64,000 bases of DNA from assembly GCA_010692425.1 (NCBI GenBank), contig JAAHHJ010000032.1, positions 1 through 64,000 of the forward strand, read 5' to 3'. A program made the translations under genes and the position numbers. Of the stretch, positions 34,214 through 43,194 are shown in pieces (the first letter of the stretch is position 1; each line of letters starts with the position of its first letter). The notes beneath the pieces are model-generated. The model was not told the origin of the DNA and did not search any database. It worked only from the letters and a program-made list of their open reading frames with translations. This DNA is from Symploca sp. SIO3C6 (GTDB lineage: Bacteria > Cyanobacteriota > Cyanobacteriia > Cyanobacteriales > Coleofasciculaceae).

Positions 34214-35434
34214 TTAGAGCTTATCAACTCCTAGTAAATCCCGTAAAAAATTATAACCTGCCTGTTCTAAATCTCCTGCGATAGAAAAAGTTAAACTGCG
34301 AACTCGAATGTTACCAACTTTGATGTTCAGCGGTTCTGCCAAGAGCGTTGGATAAATTAGAATTGCTTCTTGAGACCCTTTTGCTTCTGCATAAGCGACC
34401 ATCTGACTAATATCAGCAGAAGCTGGTTGATCAGCAGTTTTGTACTTGGTATCTAATACATATTTGGCTATCCCTGTTCCTATATCATAGATTACTAAGT
34501 CAATATCAAAGTATAATCCCTCAGCCTGACCCAAATAAACTCTTTCTTGGGACTGGATATCTAAGGCTTGCTTGTTCAATATCGTTTCCAGATGTACTTT
34601 TAGCCAAACAGCCACAAAGCGTTCGTATAGTTGCGACATATTAACCAAAAAGGGTAATGTCGCGTTTGTACCTATTTCATGGCTAGGTGCAGTATGTTCC
34701 AAAAAGAAGCGGCAAAGCGCGTGTAGAGGACGATAGTCTTCATTTAGGCGATTATATTGTCGCCCGATACAAGTTCTCGGATTACACTGTTGCAATGTTA
34801 CAAATCCCTGTAGTAGATGATATGCACGTCGCACCATTGGCATTACCCGTTCCGTACACAAACTGCTACGGGCAATACACCAAAACGTCCAAGCGATAAT
34901 TTGATTATCTTCAACGTCTGCCGTATGTTCTTCATACTGGCACTGGATTTTAGTATCCCACGGTCTAGTAACCATCTGCTGTATATCAATACGTCCCCGA
35001 ACATAAGGCAAATGTTGTGTTTTGGGGATGTAAGCACAGTAAAAACCCTGACGACCTCGGTTGAGAATGCGACGAGCCAAAATATCAGCCAGCCGTTCAT
35101 AAAATTCCTCCAAAGTTTGACAATCAACCAATCCCTCCAAAAAGCGAAAACTGTTGAGTTCATAAGCATATTCCAGCATTCGCAAAAGTTTACCTAGCTG
35201 GACTTTGGGGCGTAGGGCAATGTGAAAATCACTCGTTAAGGGAATATGACCAACCCATCCTTGAGCAGCTAGTCGCCAGTGATCGCCTGTTTTTGGAGAA
35301 GGGAAGTCTACCTTCACCTGAGTACCATAATCACGCCACAATATTTCTCCCACTACATCGGGAAGTAGCGATCGCGGCAATAACTTTGGAACATATTCAG
35401 TTAGTTCTATTGTCTGTAGCGATGTTACATTCAT
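34214..35434 (-). CDS. mcrC: McrC nuclease subunit of an McrBC-type restriction system
   Basis: 406 aa. The N-terminal domain (PRSLLPDVVGEILWRDYGTQ, GWVGHIPLTSDFHIALRPKV, YELNSFRFLEG) and the PD-(D/E)XK site (EGLYFDIDLVIYD, then AKYVLDTKYKT with D-x-K) match McrC. It pairs with McrB, enters the assembled ring and cuts DNA. It overlaps mcrB by 4 bp (ATGA), so translation is coupled. It is the last gene of the operon and is followed by a duplicated 86-bp segment. Confidence 0.9.
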   Translation of the reverse strand: MNVTSLQTIELTEYVPKLLPRSLLPDVVGEILWRDYGTQVKVDFPSPKTGDHWRLAAQGWVGHIPLTSDFHIALRPKVQLGKLLRMLEYAYELNSFRFLEGLVDCQTLEEFYERLADILARRILNRGRQGFYCAYIPKTQHLPYVRGRIDIQQMVTRPWDTKIQCQYEEHTADVEDNQIIAWTFWCIARSSLCTERVMPMVRRAYHLLQGFVTLQQCNPRTCIGRQYNRLNEDYRPLHALCRFFLEHTAPSHEIGTNATLPFLVNMSQLYERFVAVWLKVHLETILNKQALDIQSQERVYLGQAEGLYFDIDLVIYDIGTGIAKYVLDTKYKTADQPASADISQMVAYAEAKGSQEAILIYPTLLAEPLNIKVGNIRVRSLTFSIAGDLEQAGYNFLRDLLGVDKL

Positions 35435-37050
35435 GGGTAAATTTGCTTCCTGACTTTGTGCCAGCGAAACTGCTCAACTTTACTGGGTTGATCGAAAAAA
35501 TATTCTTCCAAGTACGGCTCAATCTCAAGTTGCCAAATACTCTCAATTTGGTCAACTAAGTCATCTCGCAGGAAATAGCTGATACCCACTTCGTTGTGAG
35601 GATTACTAATTGCTTGGTTCAACTTAGTCAGTGTTTGAATCAACTTCTCCACCGGAAAATCAGTATCTAAGTGACGACGGCGCAAAATCTCATAGTTTGG
35701 GTACAGAGGAATAAAAGCAAAGCGACGACGAAGGGCATAGTCTACTAAAGCAATTGAGCGGTCTGCTGTGTTCATTGTGCAGATAATTCGTACATTTGTG
35801 GGAATGCTAAACACCTCACCTGCTGCTAAAGGAATTTTTTCGTTGCGATACTCTAACAAATACATTAACTCACCAAAAACGCAGGCAACATTGGCACGGT
35901 TGATTTCATCTATAATCAGTACGCAGATATCTTGATGACGACATGCCTCCTCACAAAAATTAATAAACCGTCCATTAAGCAGTGGATAATTAAGTTCTCC
36001 ATCGATTCTTTGTGGGCGAATTCCTTGTATGAAGTCCTCATAAGTATAAGCAGGGTGAAACTGGACAACATCTACAAAACCATCACTACCTCCAACCAAA
36101 TATTTTGCCAGTTTTTGGGCAACATATGTTTTCCCTGTACCTGGAGGCCCGTAAAAAATTGCCTGTTTTTTACGCTCTATCCCCTTCAACCAATTTTCAA
36201 GCGTCTCTTCTTCAATTCCAGTATCCAATGCACATTGATTGAGGGAATATTCTGGCTGCATTTCTATAACAGGTAATTTGATTACTTTATCCCTTATGGA
36301 AGGATTTTTATCTGAAAAATTATACTTTTTAACAGCAACCAGCCAATGACAAAACATATCGAATAAGTCATCATCTCGCATAGATGGCATACCAGTCTGG
36401 TTCATGTCATAAGACAATTCTGTAATTAATTTTTTTCCTGTTGCATTAATAGCTGGATAATCTGTTAGGTTATGATTATGAAATTTTCCTGTAAAGTAAT
36501 TGATAACTGGGCGTGATTTATTATTAATTAACAAAAAATCATTTGGTCGAAGTGCATTCAGGATAGGTGTGAGCATCCCTGTTTGGAAGCCTGTAGTATA
36601 ATCTAATTTCGAAAATTCCTTACAAGCTTCTATCAATTGATTAGGATAATTATTACAGCGACAAACGAAGTTAAAGATTGCTTGAGCTATTTTTGAACAG
36701 TATTCTGGTTTTATCCAACCTGCACCTTCAAAACGCTCCTTAATATCTTTGGTGATTGCTGGGGAATGATGAATCCAAACATTCCTTCGACTATTGTTAG
36801 CCGTTGGTGCATGGGGCAGAAGTTGTAGAAGGACTGCCTGATTTATATCTTCTCCAGACTTATTGGCAGAGACAATTGCTTGAAAATTATCCCTTGCTTT
36901 ATGGCGCTGTTCATGGTAAGTATTCCGATGACGCAGCCCATCAGGGGTATAAGGATAAAAACCGATAAATGCTTTAAATAATTGGATAAATTCGTTATTT
37001 TTGTCTGAAATAAAAACCTTTTGGGAACTATGTAGTTTTTTGGTATTCAT
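35431..37050 (-). CDS. mcrB: McrB-type AAA+ GTPase with unusual N-terminal domain
   Basis: 539 aa. Residues about 1-260 form a helical N-terminal domain (FIQLFKAFIGFYPYTPDGLR, FNFVCRCNNYPNQLI, GMLTPILNALRPNDFLLINN) that I do not recognise as a classical methyl-DNA reader. The motor carries IFYGPPGTGKTYVA (301-308), VLIIDEINRANVACVFGEL (Walker B about 376-384) and CTMNTADRSIALVDYALRRR, with the McrB signature MNTADRS. It should bind GTP, translocate and drive McrC. The two genes before it encode ASCH-like domains that may provide recognition in place of the usual fused reader. Confidence 0.88.
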   Translation of the reverse strand: MNTKKLHSSQKVFISDKNNEFIQLFKAFIGFYPYTPDGLRHRNTYHEQRHKARDNFQAIVSANKSGEDINQAVLLQLLPHAPTANNSRRNVWIHHSPAITKDIKERFEGAGWIKPEYCSKIAQAIFNFVCRCNNYPNQLIEACKEFSKLDYTTGFQTGMLTPILNALRPNDFLLINNKSRPVINYFTGKFHNHNLTDYPAINATGKKLITELSYDMNQTGMPSMRDDDLFDMFCHWLVAVKKYNFSDKNPSIRDKVIKLPVIEMQPEYSLNQCALDTGIEEETLENWLKGIERKKQAIFYGPPGTGKTYVAQKLAKYLVGGSDGFVDVVQFHPAYTYEDFIQGIRPQRIDGELNYPLLNGRFINFCEEACRHQDICVLIIDEINRANVACVFGELMYLLEYRNEKIPLAAGEVFSIPTNVRIICTMNTADRSIALVDYALRRRFAFIPLYPNYEILRRRHLDTDFPVEKLIQTLTKLNQAISNPHNEVGISYFLRDDLVDQIESIWQLEIEPYLEEYFFDQPSKVEQFRWHKVRKQIYP

Positions 37051-37094
37051 TTAGTTATTACTCATACAATAGCATAGGAAAATTCATCTTAATA

Positions 37095-37568
37095 TTAATT
37101 GTTTGTCATAGTGGATGATTTTTCTCCACCTAGAAGCATAATGGTTTGATATTCTGTTTCATTAAGGTAACGATAGCTTTGGGGGGGATGCAAGTAAGAT
37201 ATTTTTTCTTTTAAACGACATAATTCAATAGGTTGTTCAAATTTCTTTGCGTTTACAACAAAAATTCCGACTGCGACTGATGCCCCTTTATAATATTCAT
37301 AGAATTCTTTGCGTTTGATGCCAGCCTGTTCTTTAACTTGTTCCCATAATTCTTTTAATTCATTTGCTGAAGCTTCTTTTTCAACAACACATTTTACCTC
37401 AAAAAAGCCTAAGAAAATTTTTTTAGGTGATGATGCATATACAACAACAATATCTCCTGTTTTGACACGAGTCCGTACTCTACGTAATTCTACTTGCTTA
37501 GTTTGCTCCTCAAAAATTTTATTGGCATACTCAGGCTTAATTGAGATTAAAAGTATATTGCATGGCAT
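37095..37568 (-). CDS. Stand-alone ASCH/PUA-like domain protein
   Basis: 157 aa from the ATG at 37568 (a TTG at 37574 is less likely). The fold is shown by ILLISIKPEYANKIFE, TKQVELRRVRTRVKTGDIVV, VYASSPKKIFLGFFEVK and the closing YLHPPQSYRYLNE. This is the ASCH/EVE-like pattern of PUA-type proteins that bind modified or structured nucleic acid. It starts 8 bp after the upstream gene and ends 44 bp before mcrB. Position suggests it recognises a modified base or RNA for the McrBC machine. Confidence 0.75.
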   Translation of the reverse strand: MPCNILLISIKPEYANKIFEEQTKQVELRRVRTRVKTGDIVVVYASSPKKIFLGFFEVKCVVEKEASANELKELWEQVKEQAGIKRKEFYEYYKGASVAVGIFVVNAKKFEQPIELCRLKEKISYLHPPQSYRYLNETEYQTIMLLGGEKSSTMTNN

Positions 37569-37576
37569 AATCAACT

Positions 37577-39724
37577 TTATATATCAAAATGTCTATTTCC
37601 TAAATTATACAACTTTATAAATGACTCATTATTAATTTTATTGGGAGAAACAATCAACAAATTATTTTTATTCAGAACTTGCTGTAATTTTTGAAAATCT
37701 ATAGGACGATTAAATAATTCTGTATCGCTAAATCTAATTGCCATGATGTTACCATTTATATCTTTCCGTACATTCTCAACATTACTTTCATTATAAACTC
37801 CTAATCTTTGAAAGCGCCGATAAAGTTCTTTAGATTTACCTATAACTACCTCATCTACATAAGAACAAGCACCAATATAACCGACATTCTGAAAACCTTT
37901 ACCTTTACCTTCATTTTGAGTTTCACTCACGTACCAAAGAATTCGACAAGGAGCATCTAAACCTCTAGAGTTTTGTCTAGCTCTATAGTAAACTGCTTCA
38001 CGATTAAATGCTAATTCAGGTTTAGCTCCAAATCCATCTAAAGGAAGTATTTGATTGGCTAAATGTTCATCAAATAAACATGAAGCCCATCTCGGTTGAA
38101 TAGGTATAATAAAGGTGGGAATTTCAAAATCAATAATCTTTGCAGGAAAAATAAATCTTTCAATATCTACTGAAGATTGAACATTTATAAGTATATTTTC
38201 ATTATTAAGGTTATTAACCAGTTCTCTAATAAAACCATATTCTTCTCCCAAGTTAAAGACTAAGTCAATAATATACTTTGATAATTCTGAAGTTGTTTTT
38301 ACAACCGATAAATTTGCCTTTAACCATCCATTGTGAACCTTTACAAAAGCATCTTCTTGAATAGCCTCGGTAACAGTATCTTCTAGATAGGAGTCAGTTA
38401 TTCTTGTAAAATGCTGTTGTCCATGAGCAGATTTTAATATAGATTTAAAAATTATATGACGTGCAATGGTAGGCGAAAGATCATGATTACTAACTCTAAG
38501 TATCGGAATTTCTAGTTCATATTTTTTATGCTTGCCATACACGATTAAAGCAAGTGGATTAGTCTCATTTTTTCTCACAACAACACATTCAAATTTATCA
38601 TGTTCAGCTAAATAGCGTCGTATTTGCTGCTGAAGTTCAGCTTGATTTTCTTTTAACTTATAGTTATGAAAATAATTAGCTAAAAAATTTTCTTGTCCAC
38701 TTTTCACTTCTATTTGTTCCAATGACGTACCAGAAAGACGTATAGGTTGGTAGTCAGGTTTATCCTTCAGTTCATCTAGCTGATTTATAAATTCTTCAGG
38801 GTGAATAACCGACAAACTAAAATTTTCATAAATTATATCTGCTAAATCTAATAATTGCTTATTTCTACTTAAAAATATATGAGATTCAGAGGTGATACTC
38901 CTAGCAACATAACGCAAGTAATATTCATCAATTAAAAAATTGCTTTTAATTATTATTTTTTGTAGAATATTTAAGTTTTTATCTAATCTCTGATGATCGC
39001 AAGGTAAGCAAGTAAAATCTCGTGCAAAATTACGCTGACTACCTCTCTCTTGAATGTTGTCAATTCTGTTAATTTGATTAAAAATTTCATCGTTTACGCA
39101 CAGTTCTAATTCAGTCTGTACCCAGTCTGCTAGTAATATATTTAGATCTTCACTATCAATTGAATCGTCATTATTAAGAGCATATAAATCCCAGAAAATA
39201 TCAGGGTCAATCATTGCACACAACTTAGACTCAAGCTGTTGCTGAATCATGGTAGACAATAGAGGAAGTGGATTGTGTTCAAACACCCAGCGAGTAAGAA
39301 TTGTTTTCTTCTTTTTACTCCTACCTTCTCCATCCTTACAGGCAATAAAACCAAAGCTAGACCACATTCCCTGTAGGTTATAGTCTCGACGGCAACTGAG
39401 CTTAATTCCACGAGAAGATTTGGTTATTTGTTTGAGGTGATTGACAAGTTGTTTAGCTACTCCCTTATCCCTAAAAGTATGATCGATACATAAATGAGCG
39501 ATCGCAAACCATTCCCGCGAAGGTCGATATAAGAGGTAACCAATGCAGCTACCTCCGGAATCAAGCGCTACAAGAATTTGGCGATGGGCTGCTCGTTCTT
39601 CAAATGCTCCTTTAGGTAAGTGACCAAGTGTTTTTGAGTTAGCTCGCCACAGTTTTTTTACTGTTGCAAAGTGTGGAGAACAATTATCTATTGCTTCAAT
39701 TTTTATTGGTGCGTCAGTTGTCAT
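37577..39724 (-). CDS. GNAT, PIN-like and ASCH-like fusion protein
   Basis: 715 aa, first gene of the mcrBC operon. Residues 1-130 are a GNAT domain (GYLLYRPSREWFAIAHLCID, DKGVAKQLVNHL). Residues about 165-315 look like a PIN nuclease (MIDPDIFWDL, WVQTELELCVNDEIFNQI, FLSRNKQLLDLADIIYENF), but Asn288 stands where PIN enzymes usually have Asp. The middle (315-590) is unassigned. The C-terminus (about 590-700) is ASCH/PUA-like: YIGACSYVDEVVIGKSKELY, AIRFSDTELFNRPIDFQ. Such GNAT-PIN-ASCH combinations suggest an RNA-targeting or modifying effector. The domain calls are by pattern. Confidence 0.7.
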   Translation of the reverse strand: MTTDAPIKIEAIDNCSPHFATVKKLWRANSKTLGHLPKGAFEERAAHRQILVALDSGGSCIGYLLYRPSREWFAIAHLCIDHTFRDKGVAKQLVNHLKQITKSSRGIKLSCRRDYNLQGMWSSFGFIACKDGEGRSKKKKTILTRWVFEHNPLPLLSTMIQQQLESKLCAMIDPDIFWDLYALNNDDSIDSEDLNILLADWVQTELELCVNDEIFNQINRIDNIQERGSQRNFARDFTCLPCDHQRLDKNLNILQKIIIKSNFLIDEYYLRYVARSITSESHIFLSRNKQLLDLADIIYENFSLSVIHPEEFINQLDELKDKPDYQPIRLSGTSLEQIEVKSGQENFLANYFHNYKLKENQAELQQQIRRYLAEHDKFECVVVRKNETNPLALIVYGKHKKYELEIPILRVSNHDLSPTIARHIIFKSILKSAHGQQHFTRITDSYLEDTVTEAIQEDAFVKVHNGWLKANLSVVKTTSELSKYIIDLVFNLGEEYGFIRELVNNLNNENILINVQSSVDIERFIFPAKIIDFEIPTFIIPIQPRWASCLFDEHLANQILPLDGFGAKPELAFNREAVYYRARQNSRGLDAPCRILWYVSETQNEGKGKGFQNVGYIGACSYVDEVVIGKSKELYRRFQRLGVYNESNVENVRKDINGNIMAIRFSDTELFNRPIDFQKLQQVLNKNNLLIVSPNKINNESFIKLYNLGNRHFDI

Positions 39725-39849
39725 TTTTAGTTGCCTTTAAAAGTTATTTTTACCTTTCTGATTTAATAGTAAATTAATGACAAAAATACAGGTGAATTTA
39801 TTTATAAAAACAGATGGTTGATTGCTCATAGTTCATCGTTCATAAACCA

Positions 39850-39911
39850 ATGAACAATTAACAATGAACCATGAACAATCAACAATGTTTTTGCAGCATG
39901 CGCGTAGCGCT
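39850..39911. repeat. Decamer repeats plus GC palindrome
   Basis: ATGAACAATTAACAATGAAC-like repeats followed by GCGCGTAGCGCT at 39900-39911, in the gap between the decarboxylase-like gene and the McrBC operon. The gap has no gene. Confidence 0.7.
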
Positions 39912-39924
39912 TACCATGAACAAA

Positions 39925-40755
39925 TTACAGATAATAAGCTCGGCTCTGAATTGCTGCCGGCGGCGACTGAAAAGTCCTAACAGCGGCAGCAGGCACACCA
40001 GAAATTAGCTTTTCCAAATCTTGGCGCATGGGATGCTTACTCTTGCCCAATTTAAGCTTAACAACCCGCTCTTGTTCCTCAGGCGTGAGAATATAGGTAT
40101 TAAGAGGTTGTAAGATATTCCAACGAGCAGCAATCAATTTACCATCTTGAGTGCCATATTCAGTAATTGGTGAATAATTCCCAGCTAATGGGTTAAGTCC
40201 TTGCACATCAACTTCACACTCAAGAATGCATTCTTCCTCATTATCAGGATAATCAGGGTCATGGCAAGTAAACTGCCAAGTCTTGACAGAGGGATCATTT
40301 AGTGAAGGCAAACTCGTAGTGAATGTAGTTTTAAACTTCGGTTCTCCAAACAACTTTATCCCTGCATCAATAGCAATGTCATTGTCACAGGGAACATGTA
40401 CTCGGAGATTACCCATAGTTTTTGTCTGTTCATCGCCCAGAATGAACTGCTCAAAGGATACCTTCGGAACATTATCTGCCTGTGACTCAGCGTAGATAAT
40501 AATATTCAGTTCAATCTCTTTAACTATATTAGCTCCAAAAGGAAATTGTCCTGTGTAAAGCTGGTAATTAAAAGTTACAATACCTTGACCATCAAAGGTA
40601 GCAGCTTTAACAGGTTTATTGGCAACAAAAGATTCTAATACCGCTGGATCTACCAAATAGAAAACAGCACAATTGGTCAGCGACGAGTAATAAAAAGGCA
40701 AGCCAAAACCTTGAGCAATGGGAGGAAGAGATGATGGCGATTGCTGATTAATCAT
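39925..40755 (-). CDS. Acetoacetate decarboxylase-like protein
   Basis: 276 aa from the ATG at 40755, with AAGGAA upstream. LFGEPKFKTTFTTSLPSL and the beta-rich body (MGNLRVHVPCDNDIAIDAGI, VTFNYQLYTGQFPFGANIVK) follow the ADC-like fold, where a Lys in the EPK-x-K region can form a Schiff base. The substrate is probably not acetoacetate in this lineage. It lies downstream of the dehydrogenase genes on the same strand with a 100-bp gap filled by heptamer repeats, so it may act on the same metabolite. Confidence 0.65.
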   Translation of the reverse strand: MINQQSPSSLPPIAQGFGLPFYYSSLTNCAVFYLVDPAVLESFVANKPVKAATFDGQGIVTFNYQLYTGQFPFGANIVKEIELNIIIYAESQADNVPKVSFEQFILGDEQTKTMGNLRVHVPCDNDIAIDAGIKLFGEPKFKTTFTTSLPSLNDPSVKTWQFTCHDPDYPDNEEECILECEVDVQGLNPLAGNYSPITEYGTQDGKLIAARWNILQPLNTYILTPEEQERVVKLKLGKSKHPMRQDLEKLISGVPAAAVRTFQSPPAAIQSRAYYL

Positions 40756-40830
40756 AATTCCAATTCCTTCGTTCAAAATGTCACAAACACTCCGACTTTA
40801 AGCAACAAGTAACAACCAAAGCATTTCTGA

Positions 40831-40865
40831 CTTATTACTTATTACTTATTACTTATTACTTATTA
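40831..40865 (-). repeat. Heptamer tandem repeat overlapping a gene end
   Basis: CTTATTA units. On the minus strand they provide the last codons (LNK) and the TAA of the GMC oxidoreductase gene. Confidence 0.9.
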
Positions 40866-42586
40866 AGTTCAGAGATAACTTTATCCGCAGCTCTCAAAGC
40901 CAATGCCGCGATAGTAAGTGTAGGGTTAGAAGTACCCACACTGGGAAATACTCCACTACCTAACATAAATAGATTGCTATGCTCATGGGAGCGCAAATCC
41001 GCATTTACGACTGAAGTATTAGCATCAAAACCCATGCGATAAGTACCCATAGTATGCCCAGCCCCATTAAGGAGATGAGGCTGACCTTGATAGAAAAATA
41101 ATCGAGGGCTGTTAAGATTAACACTGGTATAATCAGTGGCTCCTAGTTTGGTAAAAACCGCCTGTGCTGCTTTACGGGCAGCAGCAAAACCAGCTTTTGT
41201 GTAGTCACAAAGTTGGTAATTAATCTCTGGGCGCGGAATGCCGAGATGATCACAATGCTCTGTAGAAGGAACAATACGATTGCTACTCAAGGGCATTTGC
41301 TCCACCAGTGAGCCAAATCGCACCTGTCTAGTGATCATCGAATTTAGGGAATTCTTTAAATCTGTACCTGAGTATCCACTAGAGATTAAATCATTTACTG
41401 TATGGTCAGGATCACCTTGCGCCCAGTTCCAACCTTCATTGCCAATTTCCATTCTAAAAGCTGCCCTGTTGCTACGGAATGAGCCATCTCTGAGGCTTTC
41501 AATGCCTGAAGTTGAAAGAGGTCCTCGAAACGGATAAACCGGATTAGGCATTAGCGCCCAACTCAGTTGTACTGGATGATCCATGAGGTTTCTGCCTACT
41601 TTATCACTGCGATTGGCTACACCTTGTGGCAACCCCTCCCTTGTAGACATCAATAACAACTTAGCTGTTTCGATCGCATGGGCTGCTAGAATATAGACTT
41701 TGGCAGTAATAATACTTTCGTTGGTAACTCCGCCGTTGGTGTCTTGGTATTGCTTATAACGAACACCATTAATTCTGCCTGTCTCTGCTTCCACTTCCAG
41801 ACGATAGGCAACTGTTTGGTACCATATCTTGGCACCCAAGTTTTCTGCTTTACTCAGATGAATCGTGGCATCATATTTTGCCTGGATAGGGCAGATGGGA
41901 ATACAACTAGTATTACCTGCACAAACTCGACGATGATCATAAGGGCGAGAGTTACGCGCTTGAGGAGTAGGACTAACCTTCAGCAGCTCTCCCTCAAATT
42001 CCATCTCCTCTATACCTTGGGCAATCTGCTTATCTAAATAAGATGGCAAAATACCAGGCATTGGGTAGGATTTACTAAAGTGTAAACCAAGATATTGTTG
42101 GTCTTCAAGATCAGCAGCTACACCAATTTCTTTTTCAGCTTCACAGTACCAAGGCTCCAAATCATTATAGGTAATCGGCCAATCAACTCCACGACCATAT
42201 TTAGTCTGAATTTGGAAATCATTAGGCAAAAGGCGTAAACAGGTTCCTAACCAGTGCCAAGTGGTGCCACCGCCCCGTCGCTCATTAGTGCTGCTAAAGG
42301 GTAAAGATCCATTTTGAATTAAATAGCCACGATTGGGGATATCTAAAACAGTAGCATTAAGAGCATTAAGATTTTTAGGGTATGGCGATTCCGGAGTTTT
42401 AGCACTAGCTAGATAGAATCTTTCCATATAGTCGCCGCGATTAGAGGGAACTTCCGTACCAGCTTCTAAAATAAGTACCCTCTTATTAGCTTGAGCTAAC
42501 TTATAGGCAGCCAGCGCACCAGCAATACCAGCTCCCACAATCACAACATCATAATTATTATTGGTTTTACTATTTGTTTGAGTCAA
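40856..42586 (-). CDS. GMC-family FAD-dependent dehydrogenase, catalytic subunit
   Basis: 576 aa, probably from a TTG with GGGGAG upstream. It has VVIVGAGIAGALAAYKLA (FAD Rossmann motif), RRGGGTTWHWLGTCLRL, CAGNTSCIPICPIQAKYD with a Cys cluster, AGHTMGTYRMG (active-site His) and GTSNPTLTIAALALRAAD. These features match the membrane-associated dehydrogenases with a small subunit and cytochrome c partner (gluconate, fructose or sorbitol dehydrogenase type). The two partner genes lie directly upstream. The substrate is unknown. The last residues are encoded by a repeat. Confidence 0.85.
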   Translation of the reverse strand: MTQTNSKTNNNYDVVIVGAGIAGALAAYKLAQANKRVLILEAGTEVPSNRGDYMERFYLASAKTPESPYPKNLNALNATVLDIPNRGYLIQNGSLPFSSTNERRGGGTTWHWLGTCLRLLPNDFQIQTKYGRGVDWPITYNDLEPWYCEAEKEIGVAADLEDQQYLGLHFSKSYPMPGILPSYLDKQIAQGIEEMEFEGELLKVSPTPQARNSRPYDHRRVCAGNTSCIPICPIQAKYDATIHLSKAENLGAKIWYQTVAYRLEVEAETGRINGVRYKQYQDTNGGVTNESIITAKVYILAAHAIETAKLLLMSTREGLPQGVANRSDKVGRNLMDHPVQLSWALMPNPVYPFRGPLSTSGIESLRDGSFRSNRAAFRMEIGNEGWNWAQGDPDHTVNDLISSGYSGTDLKNSLNSMITRQVRFGSLVEQMPLSSNRIVPSTEHCDHLGIPRPEINYQLCDYTKAGFAAARKAAQAVFTKLGATDYTSVNLNSPRLFFYQGQPHLLNGAGHTMGTYRMGFDANTSVVNADLRSHEHSNLFMLGSGVFPSVGTSNPTLTIAALALRAADKVISELNK

Positions 42587-42712
42587 AATTTCTCTCCCCT
42601 ACTCGCTATTAATGAGTCAGGAATCAGGAGTTTAAGAAGCCAATAGTGAATCAAAATCATCTCCCCATCCCCCTCCTCTCCGCGTCTGGAGTGTCTCCCC
42701 ATCCCCCCATCT

Positions 42713-43186
42713 CTATCTCAAAGATGCTGGTGAATTAGCCCAGTATCCATATCTCATTTCGCTATAGCCCATAGGATGAGCTTGGATGGAATCCCAACAT
42801 AAGCCTTGTACATAGGCATTCATAGATATCATTGTTCCCTCCTCAAAGGGCTTAGGGGGTTCATTTGTGTACCAAAATCCTAGATACCACAACCTGATAA
42901 TTCTCCTGGCAATAGGACTTAGATCCTTATCTTTGAGGATTTTTTGTTCTACTGCTTGAGCTAATTTTTCAGGGGTAATTTCTGGTTGCTCAGCAATATT
43001 AGTAAAGGTAGTAAACAATTGATTGATTAGATTTTTATCCACATCTATTTGCTGATTTTGTAGATAATTTAAATACTGCTTGGCTACCCCAATTGGATCG
43101 ATTGCCGGCATCAGGCGATCGCTACTATATCCGGTTAGGATTGCTGAGAGATTAACGAAGTTTTTTAAAGTAAAATCACAATCCAT
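42713..43186 (-). CDS. Small subunit of a membrane-bound dehydrogenase (FAD_SLDH-like)
   Basis: 157 aa. FVNLSAILTGYSSDRLMPAI, a helical middle (LSPIARRIIRLWYLGFW) and the end ALSEMRYGYWANSP-like (YSEMRYGYWANSP) match the small subunit family of sorbitol-type dehydrogenases. No twin-arginine signal is visible, although many relatives have one. It starts 8 bp after the cytochrome-like gene on the same strand and is followed 126 bp later by the GMC gene; it should form a complex with that protein. Confidence 0.7.
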   Translation of the reverse strand: MDCDFTLKNFVNLSAILTGYSSDRLMPAIDPIGVAKQYLNYLQNQQIDVDKNLINQLFTTFTNIAEQPEITPEKLAQAVEQKILKDKDLSPIARRIIRLWYLGFWYTNEPPKPFEEGTMISMNAYVQGLCWDSIQAHPMGYSEMRYGYWANSPASLR

Positions 43187-43194
43187 TTATCTTC

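Noticed and set aside
34817-35197. 126-aa plus-strand ORF inside mcrC
   Set aside because: It is an antisense shadow of mcrC without a ribosome site or recognisable motif.
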